Notes under the pieces: generated by a model | Databases searched by the model: none | Told to the model about the DNA's origin: nothing | Seen by the model: the letters and a program-made list of their open reading frames with translations, nothing else | In this document: positions 1 to 5,981 of the stretch, piece after piece | Layout of the letters: each line of letters begins with the position of its first letter | Position numbering within the stretch: the first letter of the stretch is position 1 | NCBI GenBank assembly: GCA_046484535.1 | Contig: JAWOIT010000125.1 | Location: forward strand, 1-18,983 | Direction of reading: 5' to 3' | Source of the DNA: JAPHTQ01 sp046484535 | GTDB taxonomy: Bacteria > Pseudomonadota > Gammaproteobacteria > Thiohalomonadales > Thiohalomonadaceae | Length of the DNA stretch: 18,983 nt | Position numbers and translations under genes: made by a program

Positions 1-761
1 GGTGCGATCACCTCGGCCATGATGCGTTCGTGCACCTCGGGGGTGACCACCGGGGCGGGGGAGTAGGCGCCCATGCCGCCGGTGTTGGGGCCGGTGTCAC
101 CCTCGCCGACCCGTTTGTGGTCCTGGCTGGTGGCCATCGGCAGGATATGTTCGCCGTCGACCATGCAGATGAAGCTTGCCTCCTCGCCCTCAAGAAACTC
201 TTCGATCACCACGCGGTGGCCCGCCTCGCCGAAGGCGTTACCGGCGAGCATGTCCTTCACAGCCGCCTCGGCCTCTTCCATGGTCATGGCGACGATAACG
301 CCTTTGCCCGCGGCCAGGCCGTCGGCCTTGATCACGATGGGGGCGCCTTTCTCTTTCAGGTAGGCCAGTGCCTTGTCCACATCGGTGAAGTTGGCGTAGT
401 CCGCGGTGGGAATATTGTGGCGGGCGAGAAAATCTTTGGTGAAGGCCTTGGAGCCCTCCAGCTGGGAGGCGGCCTTGCTCGGTCCGAAGCAGCGCAGACC
501 GGCGGCCTCGAAGGCATCGACCACGCCGATCACCAGCGGCGCCTCGGGTCCGACGATGGTCAGCGCCACATCATTGTCGCGGGCGAAGGTGACCAGCGCC
601 TCGATGTCCTCAACACCGATGGCCACGTTCTCCAGCTTTGGCTCGCGGGCGGTACCGGCGTTGCCGGGCGCGACGAAGACCTTCTCCACCTCGGGCGACC
701 GGGCCGCCTTCCACGCCAGGGCATGCTCGCGACCACCGCTGCCAATCACCAATACGTTCAT
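1..761 (-). CDS. purD: Phosphoribosylamine--glycine ligase (GAR synthetase), 3' end missing
   Basis: This is the N-terminal 253 codons of GAR synthetase, which joins glycine to 5-phosphoribosylamine with ATP in step two of de novo purine synthesis in the cytoplasm. The translation begins MNVLVIGSGGREHALAW, the classic PurD start. It continues through GPSKAASQLEGSK, the ATP-grasp segment IVIKADGLAAGKGV and the GDTGPNTGGMGAYSPAP block. The reading frame is open to the left edge, so the C-terminal part (full-length PurD is about 430 residues) lies outside the window. The ATG at 761 is preceded by a weak AAGGCG ribosome site. The gene lies on the same strand as the upstream lexA-polymerase pair but is separated by about 270 bp with an inverted-repeat element and its own candidate extended -10, so co-transcription is not assumed. 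Identity is very secure. Confidence 0.96.
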   Translation of the reverse strand, partial: MNVLVIGSGGREHALAWKAARSPEVEKVFVAPGNAGTAREPKLENVAIGVEDIEALVTFARDNDVALTIVGPEAPLVIGVVDAFEAAGLRCFGPSKAASQLEGSKAFTKDFLARHNIPTADYANFTDVDKALAYLKEKGAPIVIKADGLAAGKGVIVAMTMEEAEAAVKDMLAGNAFGEAGHRVVIEEFLEGEEASFICMVDGEHILPMATSQDHKRVGEGDTGPNTGGMGAYSPAPVVTPEVHERIMAEVIA

Positions 762-830
762 CTGATTCGCCTTTTTATCTTTACAAGTCTTATCGATGCC
801 GCAGCGCCGCGGCCGTTTTCGTGGCGCCAG

Positions 831-839
831 ATTGTACCA
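831..839 (-). promoter_or_regulatory. Candidate extended -10 promoter of purD
   Basis: Read on the minus strand the sequence is TGGTACAAT, a TGn extension directly in front of the -10 hexamer TACAAT. It lies about 70 bp upstream of the purD ATG. No good -35 is visible, which is common for extended -10 promoters. Assignment is by motif only. Confidence 0.4.
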
Positions 840-869
840 CAGGGTTCCTACCGCGTAGCGTCGGCAGAA

Positions 870-1020
870 AGGCGCTCAACGCAAAGGCGCAAAGACGCAG
901 AGGACGTAAAGAAAATAAACTTATTTGCGATCGCTGTGGGACTATGGCTTAACAGCCAGAGCAAAACCAGCATTAAGCTTTATTACAACCCTTGATAGCC
1001 TTTGCGCCTTTGCGTTTAGC
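870..1020. repeat. Nested inverted-repeat element between the polymerase gene and purD
   Basis: A 17-bp arm AACGCAAAGGCGCAAAG at 878-894 recurs as an exact inverted copy at 1000-1016. The left arm continues into degenerate 8-9 bp units (CGCAAAGG, CGCAAAGA, CGCAGAGGA, CGTAAAGA) up to about 911. Near the centre a small stem TGGCT/AGCCA (945-949 and 954-958, loop TAAC) would sit at the apex of the larger fold. The interior is clearly more AT-rich than the flanking genes. It has no coding capacity that I would defend. It resembles a miniature dispersed intergenic repeat. It could also act as a processing or termination structure after the polymerase gene. Confidence 0.65.
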
Positions 1021-1031
1021 CATCTTCCCAA

Positions 1032-2273
1032 TCAAACCGTCTTGCGGTGGCCGTCGGGTTTCCAGGCCGGGGCGATGACGTCGGGCATTTCGGAGCGCTG
1101 GAGCAGCCGCGCCGGGGTGAGTGCAAAATCCCCGTAGCGCTCGTTCACCGCATCCATCACTGTATTCTCCTCCCGCAGCATTTCATTGTCGGCGAACAGG
1201 TCGAGCTGCTGTTTGGCCGGGCGCGGGTCGAGGGCGGTGACCTGGATCTGGTGCACCGGCTCGCCACGCCAGTGGTTGTCCATGACAAAGCGACAGAGGC
1301 GGAAGATGGCGCGGCCGTCGTTGCCGGCCAGCGGCAGTTTGAGCTTGTCGCCGGCCCAGCCGTAGTCGCCCTTCCAGCCGACGAGAAAACGCTGCGCCTC
1401 CATATCGTGGCGACGCAGGCGGGCGCCGACCTTTTCGCTCATGTGCAGGAAGTAGGTGAGCAGCACCTCTTTGTCCCGTGTGCCGGGCGGTACCACCTTG
1501 CCGTGGCCGATGGATTTGGGCGGCGCGACCTCCTGGTGGATGCCGTCCGGGTCCTCGCCCTGGCACATCAGCCAGATGCGCCGTCCCAGGTTGCCGAAGC
1601 GCCGGGCCAGCACGCTGATGGGCAGCCGGTGCATCTGGCCGCAGGTGTGTACGCCGTGGCCGGCGAGAAAGGCGCCGATTCCCTTGGCGATGCCGCTGAG
1701 CTCGGTGGTGGGCACCCCGGCCAGGCGCTGTTTCGCCTCCCACGGCGGGATCACGGTAAAGCCGTCGGGTTTGTTGAGCTTGGCGGCGAACTTGGCGGTG
1801 GTCTTGTCGCCGCTCACGCCCACCGAGCATTTCAGCCCGGAGATCGCTTCGACCCTTTGCTTGACCAGGCGGGCGATGCGCACCGGGGTGCCGTGCAGTT
1901 TCTGGCAGCGGGTGACATCGAGAAAGGCCTCGTCCACCGAAAAGACCTCCATGTCGGGACAGATGTCGCGCAGCCCCGCCATGATGGCGGTGGAGACGGC
2001 GGCGTAGGCCTTGGGGCGGGTGGGGCGCTGGATGATATCGGGGCAGCGCTCCCGGGCCTCTTTCAGGCGCATGCCGGTCTTTATGCCGAAGGCGCGGGCT
2101 TCGTAGGAGCAGGTGATGATGGTGGTGCCCTCGGTGCCGTTGGTCACGGCCACCGGTTTGCCCTGCAGCTCGGGAAAGTCGCGCTGTTCGACCGAGGCGA
2201 AAAAGGCGTTCATGTCCACCAGCACGATGGCGCGCGGCCAATAGGCGGGACAGCTTGTCGCCGGCGAAGCCAT
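1032..2273 (-). CDS. Y-family translesion DNA polymerase (DinB/UmuC type)
   Basis: This is a 413-residue error-prone polymerase expected to copy damaged DNA during SOS. The palm is intact: VDMNAFFASVE near the N-terminus gives the first metal-binding Asp, and SVDEAFLDV gives the catalytic Asp-Glu pair. A helix-hairpin-helix-like stretch (SGIAKGIGAFLAGHGVHTC) and a little-finger region follow. Residues 356-360 are QLDLF, a good match to the beta-clamp binding pentapeptide, close to where UmuC carries its own. The C-terminal MDAVNERYG stretch is reminiscent of UmuC-type tails. I chose the ATG at 2273 because it overlaps the stop of the upstream repressor gene as TAATG, implying translational coupling; an upstream extension to 2339 would run deep into that gene. 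Subfamily (DinB versus UmuC) is not settled by eye. No separate UmuD is present; the partner is a full LexA-like protein with an HTH. Confidence 0.9.
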   Translation of the reverse strand: MASPATSCPAYWPRAIVLVDMNAFFASVEQRDFPELQGKPVAVTNGTEGTTIITCSYEARAFGIKTGMRLKEARERCPDIIQRPTRPKAYAAVSTAIMAGLRDICPDMEVFSVDEAFLDVTRCQKLHGTPVRIARLVKQRVEAISGLKCSVGVSGDKTTAKFAAKLNKPDGFTVIPPWEAKQRLAGVPTTELSGIAKGIGAFLAGHGVHTCGQMHRLPISVLARRFGNLGRRIWLMCQGEDPDGIHQEVAPPKSIGHGKVVPPGTRDKEVLLTYFLHMSEKVGARLRRHDMEAQRFLVGWKGDYGWAGDKLKLPLAGNDGRAIFRLCRFVMDNHWRGEPVHQIQVTALDPRPAKQQLDLFADNEMLREENTVMDAVNERYGDFALTPARLLQRSEMPDVIAPAWKPDGHRKTV

Positions 2274-2869
2274 TACAGGTAGCTTCGTAGCTGGCCGATC
2301 ACCCGACCCTGGATGGCGATCCGCTCGGCAGCGTAGCAAAGGGGGAGGAGGGTGCTGTTGGCCGGGTGCAGGGTGACGGTGCCGTCGCGGTTGTTCTCCA
2401 GCCGCTTGAGGGTCGCCTCCTCACCGTCGATGAGCGCCACCACCACCTCGCCATCGTCGGCGCGGTCGCAACGTTCGATCACCACCATGTCACCGTCGAG
2501 GATCCCCGCCTCGATCATCGAATCGCCCTGCACTTTCAGCAGGAAGCGACCCGCGCCCATGAAAAACTCCGCCAGATTGACCTCGTCCCGGCCGGGGATC
2601 GCCTCGATGGGGCGGCCGGCGGCGATGCGCCCCAACAGCGGCAGGGTCGGTTGGGCGGCCTCTTCGTCGGTGAGGGTGATACCGCGGTGGCGTCCCGGCT
2701 GCAGGGTGATCAGCCCCTCATCGGCCAGCGCCTGGACATAGCGGTGTACCACCCCCTTGGAGCGGATCCCCAGCCCCTCGGCGATCTCGCTCAGCAGCGG
2801 TGCGCGGCTGTGGCGGGCGATGTAGCGGCGGATGAAGTGATAGGTGTCCTGCTGGCGGTCGGAAAGCAT
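2273..2869 (-). CDS. lexA: LexA-family self-cleaving repressor
   Basis: This is a 198-residue SOS-type repressor. The N-terminal winged helix-turn-helix (about residues 1-65) contains SEIAEGLGIRSKGVVHRY. The S24 peptidase domain follows, with the cleavage bond Ala84-Gly85 in RIAAG, catalytic Ser117 in GDSM and Lys155 in ATLKRL, all where LexA places them. Length equals typical LexA (about 200). The recognition-helix residues (SKGVVHRY) differ clearly from E. coli LexA (SPNAAEEH), which fits the non-enterobacterial operator in front of the gene. It is the first gene of a two-gene operon with the polymerase. Autorepression and RecA-stimulated cleavage are inferred from the family and from operators overlapping the promoter. 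It could be the main LexA of the cell or a second, module-specific LexA; the window cannot distinguish these. Confidence 0.93.
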   Translation of the reverse strand: MLSDRQQDTYHFIRRYIARHSRAPLLSEIAEGLGIRSKGVVHRYVQALADEGLITLQPGRHRGITLTDEEAAQPTLPLLGRIAAGRPIEAIPGRDEVNLAEFFMGAGRFLLKVQGDSMIEAGILDGDMVVIERCDRADDGEVVVALIDGEEATLKRLENNRDGTVTLHPANSTLLPLCYAAERIAIQGRVIGQLRSYL

Positions 2870-2876
2870 TTCGTAG

Positions 2877-2891
2877 GTTCTCTAAAGGTTC
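2877..2891 (-). promoter_or_regulatory. Probable LexA operator, GTTC-N7-GTTC direct repeat
   Basis: GTTC at 2877-2880 and GTTC at 2888-2891 are separated by exactly 7 bp (GAAC-N7-GAAC in the direction of the gene). Each lies in a longer repeated octamer AGGTTCTC (2875-2882 and 2886-2893), 11 bp apart, so both face the same side of the helix. The site covers the predicted transcription start of lexA. This is the arrangement known for alphaproteobacterial LexA, not the CTGT-N8-ACAG box of enterobacteria. Confidence 0.65.
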
Positions 2892-2900
2892 TCAATGGAG

Positions 2901-2929
2901 ATAGTAGAGAACCTTTTGAGTACTTTCAA
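2901..2929 (-). promoter_or_regulatory. Sigma-70 promoter of the lexA-polymerase operon
   Basis: On the minus strand -35 is TTGAAA (2929-2924), the spacer is exactly 17 bp, and -10 is TACTAT (2906-2901). The start would fall near 2893-2895, about 25 nt upstream of the ATG at 2869. A third AGGTTCTC octamer (2914-2907) and a GTAC-N7-GTTC pair lie inside the spacer. Confidence 0.7.
2909..2923 (-). promoter_or_regulatory. Second, degenerate LexA-like operator in the promoter spacer
   Basis: On the minus strand GTAC-N7-GTTC occupies the spacer between -35 and -10. It is in the opposite orientation to the GAAC-N7-GAAC site downstream. The half-site octamers form a 10-bp perfect inverted repeat (AAAGGTTCTC at 2884-2893 against GAGAACCTTT at 2907-2916). 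Binding here would block polymerase directly. Confidence 0.45.
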
Positions 2930-2974
2930 GGTTGTGACAGGGGAGGGCGGCCCGGAATATGGGTCGGGGCGGGC

Positions 2975-4132
2975 TCACTTCTTTTTGCTTTTACGTCGCT
3001 GCGTATGCCGGTCCACCCACAGATCCACCGTCCCCCAGAACCACTCCTGCAGGCGCCGGTACCAGGGCCGTCGGTGCCAGTTTTCGTAGTGAATTTCATG
3101 GCTTTGGCTGAAATCCTCCTCGAACAGCTCCCGCACCTCCAGCGCCAGTGCCGGGGCGAGCAGTTCCTGATTGGCCTCCAGGTTCCAGCGCAGGTTCCAG
3201 CGATCCACATTGCTCGAGCCGATGGTGACCCACTCGTCGCAGAGCAGCACCTTGGCGTGCAGAAAACGCGGCTGGTACTCGTAGATACGCACACCGTTGC
3301 GCAGCAGTCGGGCGTAGAAACGGCGTCCGGCATGGCGTACCGCCGGGTGATCGGTGTGGGGACCCGGCAGCAGCAACCGTACATCCACACCGTACTTGGC
3401 GGCCCGGCGCAGCAGCCGGCGGATTTTGCGCGAGGGCAGGAAGTAAGCGGTGGCGAGCCAGATGCGCTCCTCGGCATTGCGCAGGTGTTTGATCAGGGAG
3501 CGTTTGACCCCGGCATGCCCCGGCGAGTTGAAGACGACCCGGCCGCAGTCGGCGCCCGGCGAGGCGGGCGTTGCGGGGGAGGGGAGTTTGAGAGCGGGGA
3601 GCGCCCAACGGTTCCAGTTTTGCTCAAACAGGTGCTGCCAGTCGGCCACCACCGGCCCCTGCGCTCTTACCATGATGTCGTGCCAGGCGCCCGGGTTGTC
3701 GGTCATGTCGAAGTCATCGGTCAGCCCGACGCCGCCGGTAAAGGCGCTGGCGCCGTCGACCACCAGCAGCTTGCGATGATCCCGCCGCAGGTTGCGCCGC
3801 AGGCTGCCGTAGCGCAGCGGGTTGAAGTAGGCGATATTCACCCCGCCTTTTTGCAGCGTGCGCAGGTCGTGATGGTGCAGGCCACGGGCGCCGAAGTCAT
3901 CCAGCAGCAGGTAGACCTGGATACCGCGCCCGGCGGCGGCCGTCAGGGCCCGGATAAAGCGCTCCGCGACCCGGCCGGACTCAAACAGGTAGAGCTCCAG
4001 CAGCACATGGCTGCGGGCCGCGTTGATGGCCTGCAACATGGCGGGAAAGAACTTGTCGCCATCGACCAGCAGCTCGAAGCGGTTATTTTCGCGCCATGGA
4101 TAGCGGTAGTGTTTGATCTTGGCGGTTACCAT
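2975..4132 (-). CDS. Cardiolipin synthase B-type phospholipase D family protein
   Basis: This 385-residue protein has two HKD phosphodiesterase motifs: H119-x-K121-x4-D126 followed by a GG pair, and H292-x-K294-x4-D299 followed by IGSSN. Both are intact and catalytically plausible. There is no N-terminal transmembrane hairpin, and the length is near E. coli ClsB (about 410), so a peripheral ClsB-like phosphatidyltransferase making cardiolipin at the inner membrane is the best call. Other phospholipase D activities cannot be excluded. The C-terminus is highly basic (RRKSKKK), suited to membrane contact. The ATG at 4132 lies 14 bp after the rnd stop, so the two probably share a transcript. A linker around residues 185-197 rich in Pro and Ala sits between the two halves. 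Confidence 0.88.
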   Translation of the reverse strand: MVTAKIKHYRYPWRENNRFELLVDGDKFFPAMLQAINAARSHVLLELYLFESGRVAERFIRALTAAAGRGIQVYLLLDDFGARGLHHHDLRTLQKGGVNIAYFNPLRYGSLRRNLRRDHRKLLVVDGASAFTGGVGLTDDFDMTDNPGAWHDIMVRAQGPVVADWQHLFEQNWNRWALPALKLPSPATPASPGADCGRVVFNSPGHAGVKRSLIKHLRNAEERIWLATAYFLPSRKIRRLLRRAAKYGVDVRLLLPGPHTDHPAVRHAGRRFYARLLRNGVRIYEYQPRFLHAKVLLCDEWVTIGSSNVDRWNLRWNLEANQELLAPALALEVRELFEEDFSQSHEIHYENWHRRPWYRRLQEWFWGTVDLWVDRHTQRRKSKKK

Positions 4133-4146
4133 AAAACCAGGTGCAG

Positions 4147-5298
4147 CTACTCCCTGGGGATGATGTCCAGCCGGCCGTTTTCAACCAGCAGCGCCAGCTC
4201 TCCGGCAAGCAGCTGCTGCAGTGCATTACCGGCGATGGCGGCGCGCCAGCCGTGTAGTAGTGGCGTCTCTTTCTCTCCCATCAGTAGCTGCTCCAGTTCG
4301 CGCCGACCGGCGACCGCACCGGGGCTGATGTTTTGCTGACGGCAGCGTTCGCGCAACAGCGCCATCATGGCATCGACCAGGGGTTCCTGCTCCAAGGGCA
4401 GGCGTTTGCCGGCTTTCGGTTTGGGCCATTGTTCCTTTGGTCGCTTCCGTGCCTCGGCAATGATTTGTAGCAGGGTCTCCCCGTGGCGCTGTACGGTCGC
4501 ATCCTCCAGGCCGCGAATGCGTTTTAATTTGGAGAGCTCCTGCGGCATCTGTTTGGCCAGATCCAGCAGGATGTCGTCCTTTATGATCCAGCGCCGCGGG
4601 CGGTCACTCTGCTGCGCCCGCTCCTCCCGCCAGGCGGCCAGGGCCTGCAGGACCGCAAGCTGCACCCCTTTGAGGCGGTTGCCGCCCTTGAGCCGGCGCC
4701 AGGCCTGTTCCGGCGGGTTGCTGTAGCGGGACGGGTCGGTCAGCTCATCGAAATCGGGCTGCAGCCACTGTTCGCGCCCCAGCTCGGCCAGCGTGTTGCG
4801 CTGGCGCAGATAGACCTCGCGCAGGTGACGCACATCATCGGCGGCGTACTCCAGCAGGGCGGTCTCGAGGGGGCGCCGGCACCAGTCGGCGCGTGCGTGG
4901 GCCTTTTCCAGTTCGATGCCCAGTTCGATCTTCACCAGGTTGCCGTAGCCGATCTGCTCGCCGTGGCCGAGCAGGGTGGCGGCGATCTGGGTGTCGAAGA
5001 TGGGTGTCGGCACCTCGCCGCGCATCTCGAAGAAGATCTCCAGATCCTGGTGCGCGGCGTGCAGTACCTTGGTGATGGCCGGGTTGTAGAGCACATCGAG
5101 CAGCGGCGAGAGATCCTCCAGTGCCAGCGGATCGACGCAGGCGACCACATCCGGGTTGGCCACCTGCAACAGGCACAGGCGCGGCCGGTAGGTCTTCTCG
5201 CGCAGGAATTCGGTATCCAGGGTGAGCCAGTCGTGTCGGTTCAGTTGTCGGCACAGGGCGTCGAGCTGTTCCGGGGTGTCGATATAGAGGGCAGTCAT
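4147..5298 (-). CDS. rnd: Ribonuclease D
   Basis: This 383-residue 3'-5' exoribonuclease trims tRNA precursors and other small RNAs. The DEDDy catalytic set is visible: D28 and E30 in LDTEF (Exo I), D85 in HAAHQDLE (Exo II), and Y151 with D155 in EYAADD (Exo III). A first HRDC domain follows the exonuclease around residues 205-290 (ARKRPKEQWP marks its end), and a more divergent second HRDC-like region reaches the C-terminus, as in E. coli RNase D (375 residues). The gene heads a transcript that continues into the ClsB-like gene. Its promoter region is shared with the divergent membrane-protein gene and contains a near-palindrome. Identity is secure. Confidence 0.94.
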   Translation of the reverse strand: MTALYIDTPEQLDALCRQLNRHDWLTLDTEFLREKTYRPRLCLLQVANPDVVACVDPLALEDLSPLLDVLYNPAITKVLHAAHQDLEIFFEMRGEVPTPIFDTQIAATLLGHGEQIGYGNLVKIELGIELEKAHARADWCRRPLETALLEYAADDVRHLREVYLRQRNTLAELGREQWLQPDFDELTDPSRYSNPPEQAWRRLKGGNRLKGVQLAVLQALAAWREERAQQSDRPRRWIIKDDILLDLAKQMPQELSKLKRIRGLEDATVQRHGETLLQIIAEARKRPKEQWPKPKAGKRLPLEQEPLVDAMMALLRERCRQQNISPGAVAGRRELEQLLMGEKETPLLHGWRAAIAGNALQQLLAGELALLVENGRLDIIPRE

Positions 5299-5327
5299 GC
5301 AATGTCGCCGATTGTGAATAAGGGGGT

Positions 5328-5333
5328 ATTGTA
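5328..5333 (-). promoter_or_regulatory. Candidate -10 of rnd
   Basis: TACAAT on the minus strand lies 30 bp upstream of the rnd ATG. No convincing -35 is found at 16-18 bp; the expected position overlaps the palindrome at 5338-5354. Confidence 0.35.
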
Positions 5334-5337
5334 CTCG

Positions 5338-5354
5338 GTTACAGAATCTGTGAC
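5338..5354. promoter_or_regulatory. 17-bp near-palindrome in the rnd divergent promoter region
   Basis: GTTACAGAATCTGTGAC is symmetric apart from one base pair around a central A. It lies just upstream of the rnd -10 and about 15 bp before a TATACT hexamer (5369-5374) facing the membrane-protein gene, itself inside a perfect CAGTATACTG palindrome (5366-5375). Placement suggests an operator; the regulator is unknown. Confidence 0.4.
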
Positions 5355-5466
5355 GAAGTGGACTTCAGTATACTGGTAAGATGAGTGTTGAATTGCCCGC
5401 CTTTGCGGCGAGGCGGTATTATGCGCTGCGGCTTGAGGCGAAAATAAACAGAGGTCGACTGAGTAC

Positions 5467-5973
5467 ATGGGAGCACTATTGCAGGTGATCTGGCAAATAG
5501 CGCTGCTGCGGCAGGGGCCGCAGGTGCTGCCCGCATCCGGCGTGTTGCTGTGGCCGGCGCTGGGCGTGCACTGGGTGAGCGGGGTGATCCTGGGGGGCAC
5601 GACACTGCCGCTGGACAAGGCCATGCTGTTTTCCCTTGTCGGCACCCTCTTGATGGTGGCGCTGGTGCACGGCCTGCTGGTACTACACAGAAAGCACAAC
5701 CGCGCCGCCCAGACCCTGACGGCGTTGGCCGCCTGCGAGACACTGGTGGGCTTGATCGCCATTCCCGTCACGGCCTGGTTGTACATGGAGGGTGCCATTC
5801 AGGACATTGCCGCCATCCTCTCCCTTATGCTGTTTGGCTGGAATATCGCCATTGCCGCACACATCTTTCGCCATGCCCTGAGTGTCTCGCTGGGCATGGG
5901 CTTTCTTTTTGCCATCGGCTATACCCTGATGTCCCTGAGTATCGGCAGCCTGGTGGTCCCGGTGGAGGGCTAG
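5467..5973 (+). CDS. Conserved-looking polytopic membrane protein, unknown function
   Basis: This is a 168-residue, very hydrophobic protein with four or five predicted membrane spans, at roughly residues 22-43, 53-73, 86-105, 112-133 and 139-160. A basic loop (HRKHNRA, 74-80) between spans two and three would be cytoplasmic by the positive-inside rule. No catalytic or binding motif is recognisable. The overall pattern (an early LPASG, a short basic loop, then LFGWNIAIAAHIFRHAL near the end) recalls small uncharacterised inner-membrane proteins of Gammaproteobacteria, loosely like Yip1-type proteins, but I would not assign a family. The ATG at 5467 has AGAGGT upstream. It ends 8 bp before mpl, so it is probably co-transcribed with it and may act in envelope or wall recycling; that role is inferred only from position. 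Confidence 0.8.
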   Translation: MGALLQVIWQIALLRQGPQVLPASGVLLWPALGVHWVSGVILGGTTLPLDKAMLFSLVGTLLMVALVHGLLVLHRKHNRAAQTLTALAACETLVGLIAIPVTAWLYMEGAIQDIAAILSLMLFGWNIAIAAHIFRHALSVSLGMGFLFAIGYTLMSLSIGSLVVPVEG

Positions 5974-5981
5974 GTTCGACA

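Noticed and set aside
30..995. Plus-strand open frame of 321 codons
   Set aside because: It is antisense to purD and runs through the inverted-repeat element. The minus-strand translation is unmistakably PurD.
1047..2282. Plus-strand open frame of 411 codons
   Set aside because: It is a complete antisense shadow of the Y-family polymerase gene, which has intact catalytic and clamp motifs on the other strand.
2366..4339. Plus-strand open frame of 657 codons
   Set aside because: It lies antisense across lexA and the ClsB-like gene, has no recognisable domain, and shows the Gly/Ala/Arg/Gln-rich composition expected from the opposite strand of high-GC genes. It spans the well-supported lexA promoter.
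5338..5354. Gamma-type SOS box
   Set aside because: The order is ACAG-x3-CTGT, the reverse of CTGT-N8-ACAG, with the wrong spacing, so it is not a LexA box of that type.
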